DNA of 64,000 bases from Plantactinospora mayteni (GCF_016862935.1 NZ_BONX01000012.1:62001-126000); one strand, 5' to 3'; shown: positions 24,880 through 33,959, counted from the first letter of the stretch. The notes: generated by a model not told the origin, from the sequence alone. Program-made: numbers and translations.

Positions 24880-26000
24880 TGACGGCCGCCTGGATCAACC
24901 TCGCGCTGCTCACGATCGTCGGTTCCGCCTGGATGATGCCCTCCGTCCAGCGCCCGACACTGCCGTTCGGCGTACGGGTGCCCGCCCAGCGGGCCGGCGA
25001 CGCCGCGATCGCCGGTCAGGTCCGTACCTTCCGGGGCAGGGTCGCCGCGAGTGGACTGGTCGGACTGCTGACCGCTGTCGCCCTCACGCTGACCGTGGCC
25101 GGTGACGGCGACGACGAGCGGGTGGCGCTGGTCGGCCTGGCGCCGACGGTGGCCCTGATGCTGCTGGTCGCGCTCTTCTACCTGCGAGCCCGCCAGGCGA
25201 TCCAGCGGGTCAAGGCCGAAGACGGCTGGTACAGCGGCGTCGCCCAGCGGGTCGCGGTGGACACCTCGCTGCGTACCGGGCCGGAGCGGCTGCCCTGGCC
25301 GTGGGTACTACCCGCGCTGCTGGTCCCGCTGGTCACGCTCGCCGTCGGAATCGCCGGCTATCCGGAGATGCCGGAGCGGGTGCCGATCCGCACCAACGGC
25401 TCCACGGTGGTGGCCTGGCAGGCGAAGTCGCCGTGGGTGGTCGGCGTACCGGTGGCGATCGAACTGGTCACCACGGTCCTGCTGGTCGCCCTGGTCGCCT
25501 GGTCCTACCGGAGCCGGCCCGATCTGGAGCCCTCCGCCCCGAGGCGCTCGGCCCTCCAGCACCGGCTCTTCCTCCGGCGCGTCTCCCGGGCCCTGCTGGT
25601 GCTCGCCACCTGTGGAAACCTCACCATCCTCTTCGCCTACGTACCGATCTGGCAGGGGCGGGCACCGGGTCCGCTGGCCACCGCCGCGATGCTGCTCTCC
25701 GCGCTGCTCGGCACCGCCTACGTGGTCGTCGTGGCGGTACGCGCCGGCCAGGGCGGCAGCCGGATCGCCACCGTCCCGGCCCCGTCGGCCGAACGCCCCG
25801 ACGCCGCGCACACCGACGACGACCGGTACTGGCGGTTCGCCGGCCTCTGCTACGTCAACCGCGACGACCCGGCGATCCTGGTGCAGAAGCGGATCGGCGT
25901 CGGCTGGACCTTCAACTTCGGCAACCCCCGCAGCCTGCTGCTGCTCGCCGCCGTCCTGGCGGCGCTGCTGGCCGGCATCCTGGTGCCCGCGCTGGGGTGA
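24876..26000 (+). CDS. DUF1648/DUF5808 membrane protein
   Basis: 374-residue protein with about seven membrane spans. The central part holds a DUF1648 segment (IAGYPEMPERVPIRTNGSTVVAWQAKS) and the C-terminus a DUF5808-like domain (YWRFAGLCYVNRDDPAILVQKRIGVGWTFNFGNP). A pair of adjacent ATGs (24876, 24879) lies behind AGGAGGAG; the first overlaps the GntR stop. Related proteins (SdpI group) are immunity or signalling membrane proteins in Bacillus. Here it is coupled to a YtrA regulator, suggesting a role in envelope stress; this is inference. Confidence 0.83.
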   Translation: MMTAAWINLALLTIVGSAWMMPSVQRPTLPFGVRVPAQRAGDAAIAGQVRTFRGRVAASGLVGLLTAVALTLTVAGDGDDERVALVGLAPTVALMLLVALFYLRARQAIQRVKAEDGWYSGVAQRVAVDTSLRTGPERLPWPWVLPALLVPLVTLAVGIAGYPEMPERVPIRTNGSTVVAWQAKSPWVVGVPVAIELVTTVLLVALVAWSYRSRPDLEPSAPRRSALQHRLFLRRVSRALLVLATCGNLTILFAYVPIWQGRAPGPLATAAMLLSALLGTAYVVVVAVRAGQGGSRIATVPAPSAERPDAAHTDDDRYWRFAGLCYVNRDDPAILVQKRIGVGWTFNFGNPRSLLLLAAVLAALLAGILVPALG

Positions 26001-26043
26001 GGAGTGGACTGCCCGGGGTGGTCCGAGGCCCGGGGCAGCCGGG

Positions 26044-26250
26044 TCAGCCGGGGACCCGGCCGTCGGAGCCGAGGGCCGTGAGAAAGGCCACCCAGTCGGT
26101 CGACACGAACCGGAGTACCGGGCCGTCCGTGTCCTTCGAGTCACGTACGGCGACGCCGGCGGTCAGCCGGGCCACCTCGACACAGTTGCCGCCCTCGCCC
26201 CCGGATCGGCTGCTCTTTTGCCAGGTCAGCGTGTTTTCGTCCGGCCGCAT
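26044..26250 (-). CDS. DUF397 domain protein
   Basis: 68-residue DUF397 protein: LTWQKSSRSGGEGGNCVEVARL, then AVRDSKDTDGPVLRFVSTDWVAFLTAL. It starts at ATG 26250, 15 bases after the stop of the XRE/DUF5753 gene on the same strand, so the two are in one operon. See the divergent pair at 15280-16644 for the same families in another arrangement. Confidence 0.88.
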   Translation of the reverse strand: MRPDENTLTWQKSSRSGGEGGNCVEVARLTAGVAVRDSKDTDGPVLRFVSTDWVAFLTALGSDGRVPG

Positions 26251-26265
26251 CCCGTCCGGCCCTCC

Positions 26266-27120
26266 TCATGTCCAGAAGGCCGCCGTCTCCCTGAGCAGCC
26301 GCGCCGATTCTTTCCGCGACAACGCTGCCGCAACCAGGTGGTCGAAGGCAAGCGCGAAGGAGGCGATCTGGGCCGGCTCGTCGATGTAGAGCGCGCCGGT
26401 TCGGTGTTCGGTGTAGACGAGGCCCGGATCGGTGGGCTCGGGAAAGCCGAGGATCGCGAACGGCCGGCCGAAGGCGGTGTACGCCGGACTGCCGAACCGG
26501 ACCACCCGCAGCTCGACGTGGGACCGTTCGGCCAGCACCGCCAGGTGGCCGAGTTGGTCGCGCATGATCGCCTCGTCGCCGACCCGGCACCGCAGTACCG
26601 CCTCGCCGAGCACCACCCGCAGCCGCATCGGGTCGTGCTCGTGCAACCGCCGTTGCCGGGCCAGCCGGAGTTCGACCTGACGGGTCAGTTCCTCGGCCGG
26701 CGCGAGCGGCTGGGTGGCCCGGATCAGCGCGGTCGCGTACGCCTCGGTCTGCAACAGGCCGGGCACCAGATGGGTCTCCACGGTACGGATCTCGGTCGCC
26801 TCGGACTCCAGTCCGACGTACACCTCGAACCAGTCCGGGATCGCCCCGCCGTAGGTGACCCACCAGCCGCGCTGGGTCGACTGCTTCGCCAGGGTCGCCA
26901 GCACCTCACGGGTACGCTCGTCGGCCACCCGGTAGATGTCGAGCAGGGCGAGGACGTCGCGGGTCCTGGTGGAGTGCTTACCCGCCTCGATCCGGGAGAT
27001 CTTGGCATCGGAGCACTTCATCCGCTGTGCCACCTGGAGAAGCGTGAGCTGCTCCCGCTCGCGCAGGCGGCGCAGTTCGATACCGAGCCGGCGACGCCGG
27101 GCGGTCGGACTGATCGGCAC
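26266..27120 (-). CDS. XRE-family regulator with DUF5753 domain
   Basis: 284-residue protein with an N-terminal helix-turn-helix (ELRRLREREQLTLLQVAQRMKCSDAKISRIEAGK) and a DUF5753 domain (VYVGLESEATEIRTVETHLVPGLLQTEAYA ... LVYTEHRTGALYIDEPAQIASF). GTG 27120 has GGGGAGGA at good spacing; the extended frame upstream is Pro/Arg-rich and rejected. It is followed by its DUF397 partner. Likely autoregulatory and possibly developmental; target genes unknown. Confidence 0.9.
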   Translation of the reverse strand: MPISPTARRRRLGIELRRLREREQLTLLQVAQRMKCSDAKISRIEAGKHSTRTRDVLALLDIYRVADERTREVLATLAKQSTQRGWWVTYGGAIPDWFEVYVGLESEATEIRTVETHLVPGLLQTEAYATALIRATQPLAPAEELTRQVELRLARQRRLHEHDPMRLRVVLGEAVLRCRVGDEAIMRDQLGHLAVLAERSHVELRVVRFGSPAYTAFGRPFAILGFPEPTDPGLVYTEHRTGALYIDEPAQIASFALAFDHLVAAALSRKESARLLRETAAFWT

Positions 27121-27287
27121 GGAGTCCTCCCCGGATTCCTCCGTCGGTGACGGGCGCGCCGACCGTTCGGGGCTGGCGCACCTTCCGACGCGAGTGGAAC
27201 TCACTGTCGTGGTGCCGGTCACCCTAGTGGTTGATATTGGTACGGCGCTGCGCGGACACCCGGCATCCGGTCCCGGGTACGGACGAC

Positions 27288-27322
27288 GAGTGGCCGGCGT
27301 CCCCGTCGGACGCCGGCCACTC
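27288..27322 (-). terminator. Terminator hairpin after the sigma factor gene
   Basis: Fifteen-base perfect arms (27288-27302 and 27308-27322; gagtggccggcgtcc and its complement) with a five-base loop, 135 bases beyond the sigma factor stop and before the XRE gene on the same strand. No T-run. Confidence 0.65.
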
Positions 27323-27383
27323 ACCGGTTTGTCGAAGTTCCTGACCCCGGCTACCCCGCCGGAGTCACCAGCCCTGTTCGTTG

Positions 27384-27460
27384 GCTCAGGCCCCGGTTGG
27401 CTCGGGCCCTGTGGTCCGCTCAGGCCCCGTGTCACTCAGGCCCGTGTGTGTGTCGCTCAG
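27384..27460. repeat. Degenerate gctcaggccc repeats at the sigma gene 3' end
   Basis: Four or more imperfect copies of gctcaggccc (around 27384, 27415, 27433, 27453). The last copy contains the stop codon and final alanine codons of the sigma factor gene, so the series looks like it was derived from that 3' end. Confidence 0.55.
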
Positions 27461-28467
27461 GCCGCCTGGAGCCCTTCGGCCCGGGCCAACTCGCGCAGCC
27501 GGCCCAGCGCCTGGATCTCCAGCTGCCGGATCCGCTCCCGGGAGAGCGAGAAGCGGGACGCGACCTCGGTCAGCGAGTGCTCGCGGCCGTCCTCCAGGCC
27601 GTACCGGGCCCGCATGATCCCGGCCGACCGGTCGTCGAGGTGGTTCAACAGGCCCTCGATGCGCTGCCGCTCCAGGCCGGTGAGCACGATCTCCTCGGGC
27701 GACGGTGCGTCGCTGTCCGCGACCAGGTCACCGAGGTTGGTGTCCCCGTCGTCGCCGACCGGGGTGTCCAGCGAGACGGTGTCCTGCGACCAGCGGACCA
27801 GCTCGTGTACCCGCTCGACGGGCACGCCGAGCGACGCCGCGATCTGCTCCGGCTCCGGGTCGGTACCCAGCTCACGGGTGAGCTGACGGGCCACGTTGCG
27901 CATCCGGTTGACGTCCTCGACCAGGTGCACGGGCAGCCGTACGGTGCGCTCCTGCTGGGCGATCGCCCGGCTGATCGCCTGCCGGATCCACCAGGTCGCG
28001 TACGTCGAGAACTTGTAGCCCCGCTCGTAGTCGAACTTCTCGACCGCCCGGACCAGACCGGTGTTGCCCTCCTGGATCAGGTCCAGCATCGGCATCCCGG
28101 AGCGGACGTACCGGCGGGCGATGGAGACGACCAGCCGGAGGTTGGCCCGGATGAAGAGGTCCTTCGCCCGCTCCCCCTCGACCACCAGCCGCTCCAACTC
28201 CGCGCGGCTGACGCCGACCGGGAGCTTCTCCTCGTCGACCAGGTGCTCAGCGTAGAGGCCAGCCTCGATGGCCTTGGAGAGGTCGACCTCGGCGGCGGCG
28301 TCGAGCAGCGGTGTGCGGGAGATCTCGTGCAGGTACACGCCGACCAGGTCGCGCTCCTCGGCGACCTCGTCGGTCCGCATCACGATCTTCTTCTCCACGT
28401 TCCCCACGGTCCCCTCGTCGTTCCTCCCGGTGGCCCGGGTTCCTGCCCCTGCCATCCCCACGTTCAT
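27457..28467 (-). CDS. RNA polymerase sigma-70 factor, HrdB/SigB-like (group 2)
   Basis: 336-residue sigma factor. Region 1.2 is [16 protein letters not shown], region 2 carries [37 protein letters not shown] and [18 protein letters not shown] (-10 recognition), region 3 [14 protein letters not shown], and region 4 ends with [30 protein letters not shown] (-35 recognition). It lacks the long region 1.1 of the main vegetative factor, so it is likely an alternative primary-like sigma. ATG 28467 follows GGGGAGGG. Monocistronic, with a hairpin downstream. Confidence 0.93.
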   Translation of the reverse strand: MNVGMAGAGTRATGRNDEGTVGNVEKKIVMRTDEVAEERDLVGVYLHEISRTPLLDAAAEVDLSKAIEAGLYAEHLVDEEKLPVGVSRAELERLVVEGERAKDLFIRANLRLVVSIARRYVRSGMPMLDLIQEGNTGLVRAVEKFDYERGYKFSTYATWWIRQAISRAIAQQERTVRLPVHLVEDVNRMRNVARQLTRELGTDPEPEQIAASLGVPVERVHELVRWSQDTVSLDTPVGDDGDTNLGDLVADSDAPSPEEIVLTGLERQRIEGLLNHLDDRSAGIMRARYGLEDGREHSLTEVASRFSLSRERIRQLEIQALGRLRELARAEGLQAA

Positions 28468-29035
28468 CAGCCCTCCCCGTAACTTCCGCTGTGTCCCGCG
28501 GTGCTGACACCTACACAACAGTTGAGACGCGTTAGGGATTCCATCTGGTGAGTCGAAAGTGTCACGAATGCCTGAGTAGTTGCTGAAAGCACGATCGACG
28601 TTTGCTGTCAGTCGTCCCGATCGGGGTAGGTCGGAGCCGGCGATACCGCAGCTACCGGGCCTGCGACGGCTGTCCACCGGCTATCGCATCATCGCCACAC
28701 AACGACACACAGCGATCCAGGTCACCTGAGTCCTGCGATGCTCGTCACGCCTCGATATACGCACGGCGCGGCCAGTCGGTTCATCCCGCCCGCTCCAGGG
28801 TTACCCTTCCGCCTACGCAACAATCCGGAGCCCGGAGATAGTCCCACAGTCTCTCCGTCGGGTCCCCGACACTCCCGGCCCCGCCGCTCCGGGTCCGGCC
28901 CGGCCCGGGTCGCCCCCAAACCCAGGAGCAGCACTTCGACACCCGGCCGTGGCGCACCCCGCACCGGGCCAGGCCGAACACGGCCGCGCCGGGGTCCTGG
29001 CCGGGCCGGTCGGTCGGATTCCGGACCGCCGGCAC
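28468..29035. other. Intergenic region upstream of the sigma factor
   Basis: 568 bases between the end of murQ and the sigma factor start, both leftward. The part next to the sigma gene (28470-28740) is lower in GC and likely holds its promoter and a 5' untranslated region. No convincing gene or tRNA was found. Confidence 0.5.
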
Positions 29036-30115
29036 TCAGCCGGCGAGCAGGGCGATCGCGCCGCGTACCTGGTTGGCCGAGCGGTCCAGCGCGGCACGGG
29101 CGTCGGCGACCGCCGCACCGGACAACAGCGACACCAGGGCGGCCTTCAGGTCCCCGTCGGCCTCGGTCAGCGCGTGCTGCGCGACCTCCTCGGCAGAACC
29201 GGTCGCCTCCACGAGGATCGAGATCATCCGTCCCCGAAGTTTGGCGTTGGTGGCAACCATGTCGATCATCAGGTTTGAGTAGACCCGGCCCAGCCGCACC
29301 ATCACGGCGGTGGAAAACCCGTTCAACACCAGTTTCTGGGCCGTCGCGGCCTTCATCCGCGTCGAACCGGTAACCACCTCCGGGCCGGTCTCGACCCCGA
29401 TGAACACCGTCACCGACCGGGCCGCCAGGGCGCCCGGATCGGCACAGATGAGCACGGTGTCCGCACCCAGGTCGGCCGCCGTGCGCAGCGCCCCGAGCAC
29501 GTACGGGGTACGCCCGCTGGCGGCCAGGCCGACCACGACGTCACCGGGGCGTACGCAGGCCCGCGCCTCGTCTGCCCCGCCGGTCTCGTCGTCCTCGGCA
29601 TCCTCGACGGCCCGCAGCATCGCGTCCGGCCCACCGGCCAGGTGGGCACAGAACCACCTGTCCGGGGCGTTGAACGTGGGCGCCAGTTCGGCGGCGTCGA
29701 GCACACCGAGCCGCCCCGAGGTGCCCGCGCCGAAGTAGTGCACCCGGCGCCCGGCCCGCAACGCCGTCACGGCCAACTCGACCGCCACGGCGATCTCGTC
29801 CAGCACCTTCGCCACCGCGGTCGGTACCCGCCGGTCGTCCTCGTTGATCACCTTCAGGACGTCCCGGACGGACATCAGGTCCAGGTCACGACTGCGCGGA
29901 TTGCGCAGCTCGGTCGGGGAACTGACCCGGACCACCGCCCGGGGCTGCCGCTCCCGCCCCTCGGCCGCGCCTGCCGGCGGGCCAGGGTCCCCGGACTGCG
30001 CGCCTCCGCCGTCCGGCCGGTGGCCCGGCTCGACCGGCGGGTAAGAGGACCCCGCGTCGGAATCCGGACGCGGGGTGGCAGGTAGCGCACCGGGCTCGAC
30101 CCGTCCGGCCGTCAT
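29036..30115 (-). CDS. murQ: N-acetylmuramic acid 6-phosphate etherase
   Basis: 359-residue enzyme that splits MurNAc 6-phosphate to GlcNAc 6-phosphate and lactate in cytoplasmic wall recycling. The SIS domain is clear: HYFGAGTSGRLGVLDAAELAPTF, VVGLAASGRTPYVLGAL, and the signature VTGSTRMKAATAQKLVLNGF. ATG 30115 has a G-rich site five bases upstream, but gives an unusual 60-residue Pro/Gly-rich N-terminal extension; GTG 29935 would give the normal family length of about 300. The MurR/RpiR regulator is encoded 118 bases upstream on the same strand. Confidence 0.92.
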   Translation of the reverse strand: MTAGRVEPGALPATPRPDSDAGSSYPPVEPGHRPDGGGAQSGDPGPPAGAAEGRERQPRAVVRVSSPTELRNPRSRDLDLMSVRDVLKVINEDDRRVPTAVAKVLDEIAVAVELAVTALRAGRRVHYFGAGTSGRLGVLDAAELAPTFNAPDRWFCAHLAGGPDAMLRAVEDAEDDETGGADEARACVRPGDVVVGLAASGRTPYVLGALRTAADLGADTVLICADPGALAARSVTVFIGVETGPEVVTGSTRMKAATAQKLVLNGFSTAVMVRLGRVYSNLMIDMVATNAKLRGRMISILVEATGSAEEVAQHALTEADGDLKAALVSLLSGAAVADARAALDRSANQVRGAIALLAG

Positions 30116-30232
30116 GTCCGCCCCCCAGCACCTCGACCACCGCCGAGCCAGTGACTCATCCCGCCGCCGCCTCGCCGCGCCCGGCGCCGCCCTGCGGCAC
30201 CGTCGCGCCGGACCGGCTGGTCCACACGCCTG

Positions 30233-31141
30233 TCATGCCCGTCTCCCCTTGACCCGGTGCGGCTGCACCGCTTCGGCGGTGACCTCGAGTGCCTTCTTGG
30301 CTCTGGCCCGGTTGCGCGCGGCGACCCCGACGAAGAGGCAGTCGACCACCGTCAACTGGGCAAGCCGGCTGGCCATCGCGCCGGACCGGTACGTCGTCTC
30401 CCGCGCCGCCGTGGTGAGCACGTAGTCCGCGACGTCGGTGATCGGCGACCGGGGGAAGTTGGTCAGCGCGACCGTGGTGGCACCCCGGGCCCGGGCCTGC
30501 TCCAGTACCTCGATCGCGTCCAGCGTGGTGCCGGTGTGCGAGATGCCCATCGCGACGTCGCCCTTGCCGAGCAGGGCCGCCGAGGTGAGCGCGGTGTGCA
30601 CGTCCGGGAAGTAGAACGCGGTCCGGCCGATCCGGTGCAGTTTCTGCTGGAAGTCGGAGGCGACGAAGCCGCTCGCCGCGGCGCCGTAGATGTCGACCCG
30701 GCCAGCTCCGCTGATCGCCTCGACCACCTGCTCGCAGACCGCCGCGTCGAGCTGCTCCGCGGTCTCCTCGACGGCCCGGGCGTCGCTGAAGGCGATGGTC
30801 GCGATGATCTGCGCCAGGTCGGCGCCGGGTGGGATGTCACCGCCGACGACCCGGGCGTCCGGCGGCTCCACCCGGCGGGCGGCCTCGGCCGCGAGCCGGA
30901 TCCGCAGTTGCGGGTAGCCGTCCATGCCGACCGACCGGCAGAACCGGATGACGGTGGCCTCGGAGGTCTCGGCGGCGGTCGCGAGATCTGTGATGGTCCG
31001 GCGAGCGGCGTCAGCGGGATCGGCCACCACGAGTCTGGCGACCCGTTGCTCGGCGGGCGACAGCGATGGGAGCAGGCCGCTGATATGGACAATCAGCCCA
31101 CCTGTCTCGTGACTCGCAGAAACCTTCGCAGTCTTCACCAC
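30233..31141 (-). CDS. MurR/RpiR family transcriptional regulator
   Basis: 302-residue regulator. The N-terminal RpiR helix-turn-helix (LSPAEQRVARLVVADPADAARRTITDLATAAETSEATVIRFCRSVG) is followed by a SIS sugar-phosphate sensing domain (VDIYGAAASGFVASDFQQKL, GDVAMGISHTGTTLDAI). It starts at GTG 31141 without a clear ribosome binding site. It most likely controls murQ downstream in response to MurNAc 6-phosphate. A 15-base dyad just upstream suggests self-control. Confidence 0.9.
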   Translation of the reverse strand: MVKTAKVSASHETGGLIVHISGLLPSLSPAEQRVARLVVADPADAARRTITDLATAAETSEATVIRFCRSVGMDGYPQLRIRLAAEAARRVEPPDARVVGGDIPPGADLAQIIATIAFSDARAVEETAEQLDAAVCEQVVEAISGAGRVDIYGAAASGFVASDFQQKLHRIGRTAFYFPDVHTALTSAALLGKGDVAMGISHTGTTLDAIEVLEQARARGATTVALTNFPRSPITDVADYVLTTAARETTYRSGAMASRLAQLTVVDCLFVGVAARNRARAKKALEVTAEAVQPHRVKGRRA

Positions 31142-31144
31142 GGA

Positions 31145-31159
31145 TGAAACTTACTTTCA
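31145..31159. promoter_or_regulatory. Operator-like dyad before the MurR/RpiR gene
   Basis: TGAAACTTACTTTCA has perfect TGAAA/TTTCA arms around a 5-base spacer and lies three bases upstream of the regulator's start codon, in an AT-rich patch. A good candidate for autoregulation. Confidence 0.6.
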
Positions 31160-31390
31160 CGGAGGCGGGAGCGTCAACCGTGACGCGCTACACCTGCGAA
31201 AGTACGCCCAACCGGTGGGAAACTGCGGACAGTCGGCCCAGCCGAGCGTGCCATTCCCACCACACCTTCGTCTCGACAGGCCCACCGAGCCCGCAACGCG
31301 GGACGGCGTCCGGGTGAATAGTCATCCGTCGATAGGCTACCGGAGTGGCTCCGGCAACGGTCCGAAAAACTGGTCTCCGGTGCTGCCGAT

Positions 31391-31396
31391 AGCGTG
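31391..31396 (+). promoter_or_regulatory. -10 box before an SDR gene
   Basis: TAGCGT (TAnnnT) ends six bases before ATG 31403, with no ribosome binding site between, which fits a leaderless transcript. Confidence 0.4.
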
Positions 31397-31402
31397 GCAG
31401 GC

Positions 31403-32110
31403 ATGGCGGATCGCAGTGTGCTCATCAGCGGCGGGGCGGGCGGGCTCGGCGGGGCGGTCAGTGCCGCGTTCGTCGCGTCCGGGTGGCGGGTGGTCGTACC
31501 CGTGCGGCCGGCCGGCGGGGCAGTGCCGCCCGCGCTGCCCGGCGAGGCGGGCGACGGTGTGTTGCGGATACCGGCGGACGTCACCGATCCGGAGCAGGTC
31601 GCGGCGGCGGTCGAGGTGGCCGGCGGCGATTCCGGGGCGCCGTTGCGGGCGGTGGTGAACCTGGCCGGCGGGTACGCGGCCGGCGGGCTGGTGCACGAGA
31701 CCCCGGTCGCCGACTTCGAGCAGATGCTCGTCCGCAACCTGCGCCCGACCTACCTGGTCACCCGGAGCGCGCTGCCGTACCTGCTGGAGGCCGGCGGCGG
31801 ATCGGTGGTCTGCGTCTCCTCCCGGGCGGCGCTCGCCCCGTTCCCCGGTGCCGCCGGCTACGTCACCGCGAAGGCGGCGGTACTCGCCTTCGCCTCGGCG
31901 GTCGCGGTGGAATACCGGCCGGCGGGCGTGCGGTGCAACACCGTGCTGCCGAGTGTCATCGACACGCCGGCCAACCGGGCGGCGCAGCCCAACGCGGACC
32001 ACTCCCGCTGGGTGGCGCCGGCGGAGATCGCCGGGGTGATCCGCTTCCTGGCCAGTGACGAGTCGGCGCCGACGAGCGGTGCGGCGATACCGGTGTACGG
32101 CCGGGCCTGA
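31403..32110 (+). CDS. Short-chain dehydrogenase/reductase
   Basis: 235-residue Rossmann-fold oxidoreductase. The cofactor loop is SGGAGGLGGAV (a variant of TGxxxGxG), followed by NLAGGY in place of NNAG, a catalytic Ser in VVCVSSRAAL and the YxxxK motif in GYVTAKAAV. ATG 31403 is preferred over GTG 31394 because of the promoter spacing. Substrate unknown. Its last 155 bases overlap the coding tail of the convergent dTMP kinase-like gene. Confidence 0.85.
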   Translation: MADRSVLISGGAGGLGGAVSAAFVASGWRVVVPVRPAGGAVPPALPGEAGDGVLRIPADVTDPEQVAAAVEVAGGDSGAPLRAVVNLAGGYAAGGLVHETPVADFEQMLVRNLRPTYLVTRSALPYLLEAGGGSVVCVSSRAALAPFPGAAGYVTAKAAVLAFASAVAVEYRPAGVRCNTVLPSVIDTPANRAAQPNADHSRWVAPAEIAGVIRFLASDESAPTSGAAIPVYGRA

Positions 32111-33029
32111 CCGAACCGGCCCCGGCCGGCTCCGCCTCGTCCGGCCCGGCCGACCGGCTGGCCGGATCCGGCGTACCCAGCGGATCCGCAGCACCACGAG
32201 AGCCCGCCGAATCACGCGAGCCGGTCGGATCGGCCTTGGCGGGGTCGGTGGGGTCGGTGGGTCCGACGGTCTGGGCGCCGACGGGCGGGGCCGGGCCGGG
32301 ATCGGCGGGCGCGGGGCCAGGAACGCCTGGCGCGGGGGCGGATTCGCTGGGCGGTACCGGTGATTCGGTGCCTCGGCCGGGCACTGGGTGGTCGGCCGGC
32401 AGCCACGTCCGCAGGCCGGCCCGGATCGCCCGGGTCACCTCGTCCGGGGAACGGTTGGCGTCCACCACCACGAACCCGGCGAACTCCGGCAGCGAGCGGT
32501 ACGCCGCCGACCCGGCGGCCAGGTAGGTGATGTTCTCGTGGTCGGTGCCCCGGGCCTCGATCCGCCGGTACGCCTCACCCGGGTCCACCGCGAGCAGCAG
32601 GGTGACGTCGGGCGGCGGGAAGATCCGGTACAGGAGCCGGGCGAGGGTCTCCCAGCGGCGTCCGCCACCGTGCGCCCGGATGCTGGCGTACTGGCAGACC
32701 GAGTAGCGGTCCATCACGGCGACCCGGGAGCGGAGCCGGGAGCGGAGCAGTGCCCGGGCGATGGCCAGCCAGCGCAGTGCCGATTCGGCCAGCAGCATCC
32801 CGTCCCGGCCCAGCAGGCGCTGGGCGTCCCGCCGGCCCAGTTTGCGGGCCAGTCGGCCGAACCACCGCCGCCCGCCGGCGTTCTGCCAGTACGTCGCCGG
32901 GATGCCAGCCGTGGTCAGGGCGTCCGCCAACCGGTGTGCCTGGGTGGTCTTGCCCGAGCCGTCGATTCCGACCAGGGCGACGGTCCGCAGCCGTCCCCCG
33001 TTCCGCCGCTCGTACAGAGTTCGGGCCAC
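31956..33029 (-). CDS. Thymidylate kinase-like protein with long disordered tail
   Basis: 357-residue P-loop kinase. Residues 1-220 show the dTMP kinase fold: VALVGIDGSGKTTQAHRLADAL (P-loop), MDRYSVCQYAS (DR-Y motif) and a LID-like VDPGEAYRRIEARG. About 135 residues of Pro/Ala/Thr/Asp-rich low-complexity sequence follow, ending inside the antisense of the SDR gene. GTG 33029 is chosen as the start nearest the conserved ARTLYERRNGGRLRT; no strong ribosome binding site is seen. It may be a nucleotide or sugar kinase relative rather than the essential Tmk. Confidence 0.75.
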   Translation of the reverse strand: MARTLYERRNGGRLRTVALVGIDGSGKTTQAHRLADALTTAGIPATYWQNAGGRRWFGRLARKLGRRDAQRLLGRDGMLLAESALRWLAIARALLRSRLRSRVAVMDRYSVCQYASIRAHGGGRRWETLARLLYRIFPPPDVTLLLAVDPGEAYRRIEARGTDHENITYLAAGSAAYRSLPEFAGFVVVDANRSPDEVTRAIRAGLRTWLPADHPVPGRGTESPVPPSESAPAPGVPGPAPADPGPAPPVGAQTVGPTDPTDPAKADPTGSRDSAGSRGAADPLGTPDPASRSAGPDEAEPAGAGSVRPGRTPVSPHRSSAPTRHWPGSGSPRRSPPAPPSGSGPRWAAPPGWPACR

Positions 33030-33317
33030 GCTCAGCAACGGTACCCGGCGCGCGCAGCCCCCCGGCCCGACAGAGCCCGTACCGCGCGGGATGAGCCGTT
33101 CCGGCCGGCCCGTCCCGGCGGGCGCGGCCACGCCCTCCGTGCCGGTACGTCCGGTTCGGTCGGGGCGGCGGGACTCGGCCCGGACCAGGGGTGAGCCGCC
33201 GGATCCCGGCCCAGGTGTGAAGGAACGAAGTGCCGGGTACCGGTAAATCTCCACCCCGTTGACCAGATGCCCACCGACCCGACGACCCGACCGACCCACC
33301 GACCCGGGGAGAGCCCG

Positions 33318-33959
33318 ATGGATCACCGCGGCGACGAGACCCTCCTTGCCACCCTCAAACGGGTCGCCGCCGTCCTCAAGCAGTCCGAGATCCCGTTCGC
33401 GCTGGGCGGCAGCTTCGCCGTGTACGCGCACGGCGGCCACTCCAGCGAGCACGACGTCGACTTCCTCATCCGCGAGCAGGACACCGAGCGCGCCCTGGCG
33501 GCGTTGGTCGAGGCCGGTTTCACCGCCGAGCGCCCCCCGGAGGACTGGCTGGTCAAGGTCTGGGACAGCGACCGGATGGTGGACCTGATCCACCGGCCGA
33601 TCGAGACCCCGGTCACCGACGAGACGTTCCGGGACACCGTGGTACGCCCGGTCGACGCCATCCACATGCCGGTGTTGTCGGCCACCCATCTGATGGTGCA
33701 CAAGCTGCTCAGCTTCTCGCAGCACTACTGCGACTTCGCCCGTGGGCTGCCACTGGCCCGTTCGCTCCGGGAACAGATCGACTGGGACCGGGTACGCAAG
33801 GAGACGGCGCACTCCCCGTACGCCGAGGCGTTCCTGGTGCTGCTGGACCGGCTGGACGTGGTGCCGTACTCGCCGACCGGCGAGGAGAAGCGCTATTCGC
33901 CGGCCGGGGCGGAGAAGGAGATGACCGGCATGGACGAGCGGAGCGAGGTGGCGACATGA
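33318..33959 (+). CDS. Nucleotidyltransferase-fold protein
   Basis: 213-residue protein with a pol-beta type nucleotidyltransferase signature: FALGGSFAVYAHGGHSSEHDVDFLI gives the GGS and the DxD pair (DVD). The following KVWDSDRMVDLIHRP supplies a third acidic position. It resembles minimal nucleotidyltransferases of the AbiEii/MNT kind. ATG 33318 has GGGGAGAG in front; the upstream ATG is rejected. It begins a tight operon with a BON protein (ATGA overlap), a metallophosphoesterase and a GPGG membrane peptide. Substrate unknown. Confidence 0.78.
   Translation: MDHRGDETLLATLKRVAAVLKQSEIPFALGGSFAVYAHGGHSSEHDVDFLIREQDTERALAALVEAGFTAERPPEDWLVKVWDSDRMVDLIHRPIETPVTDETFRDTVVRPVDAIHMPVLSATHLMVHKLLSFSQHYCDFARGLPLARSLREQIDWDRVRKETAHSPYAEAFLVLLDRLDVVPYSPTGEEKRYSPAGAEKEMTGMDERSEVAT

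Noticed and set aside
28468-29035. Hidden small genes upstream of the sigma factor
   Set aside because: Frames there are Arg/Pro/Gly-rich with no start signals and no conserved motif.
31956-33812. 618-codon version of the dTMP kinase frame
   Set aside because: Sequence before GTG 33029 runs opposite to the nucleotidyltransferase gene and has no kinase features.
33318-33959. Classical AbiE or MNT/HEPN toxin-antitoxin pair
   Set aside because: No HEPN or AbiEi-like partner is adjacent; neighbours are BON-like and phosphoesterase genes.
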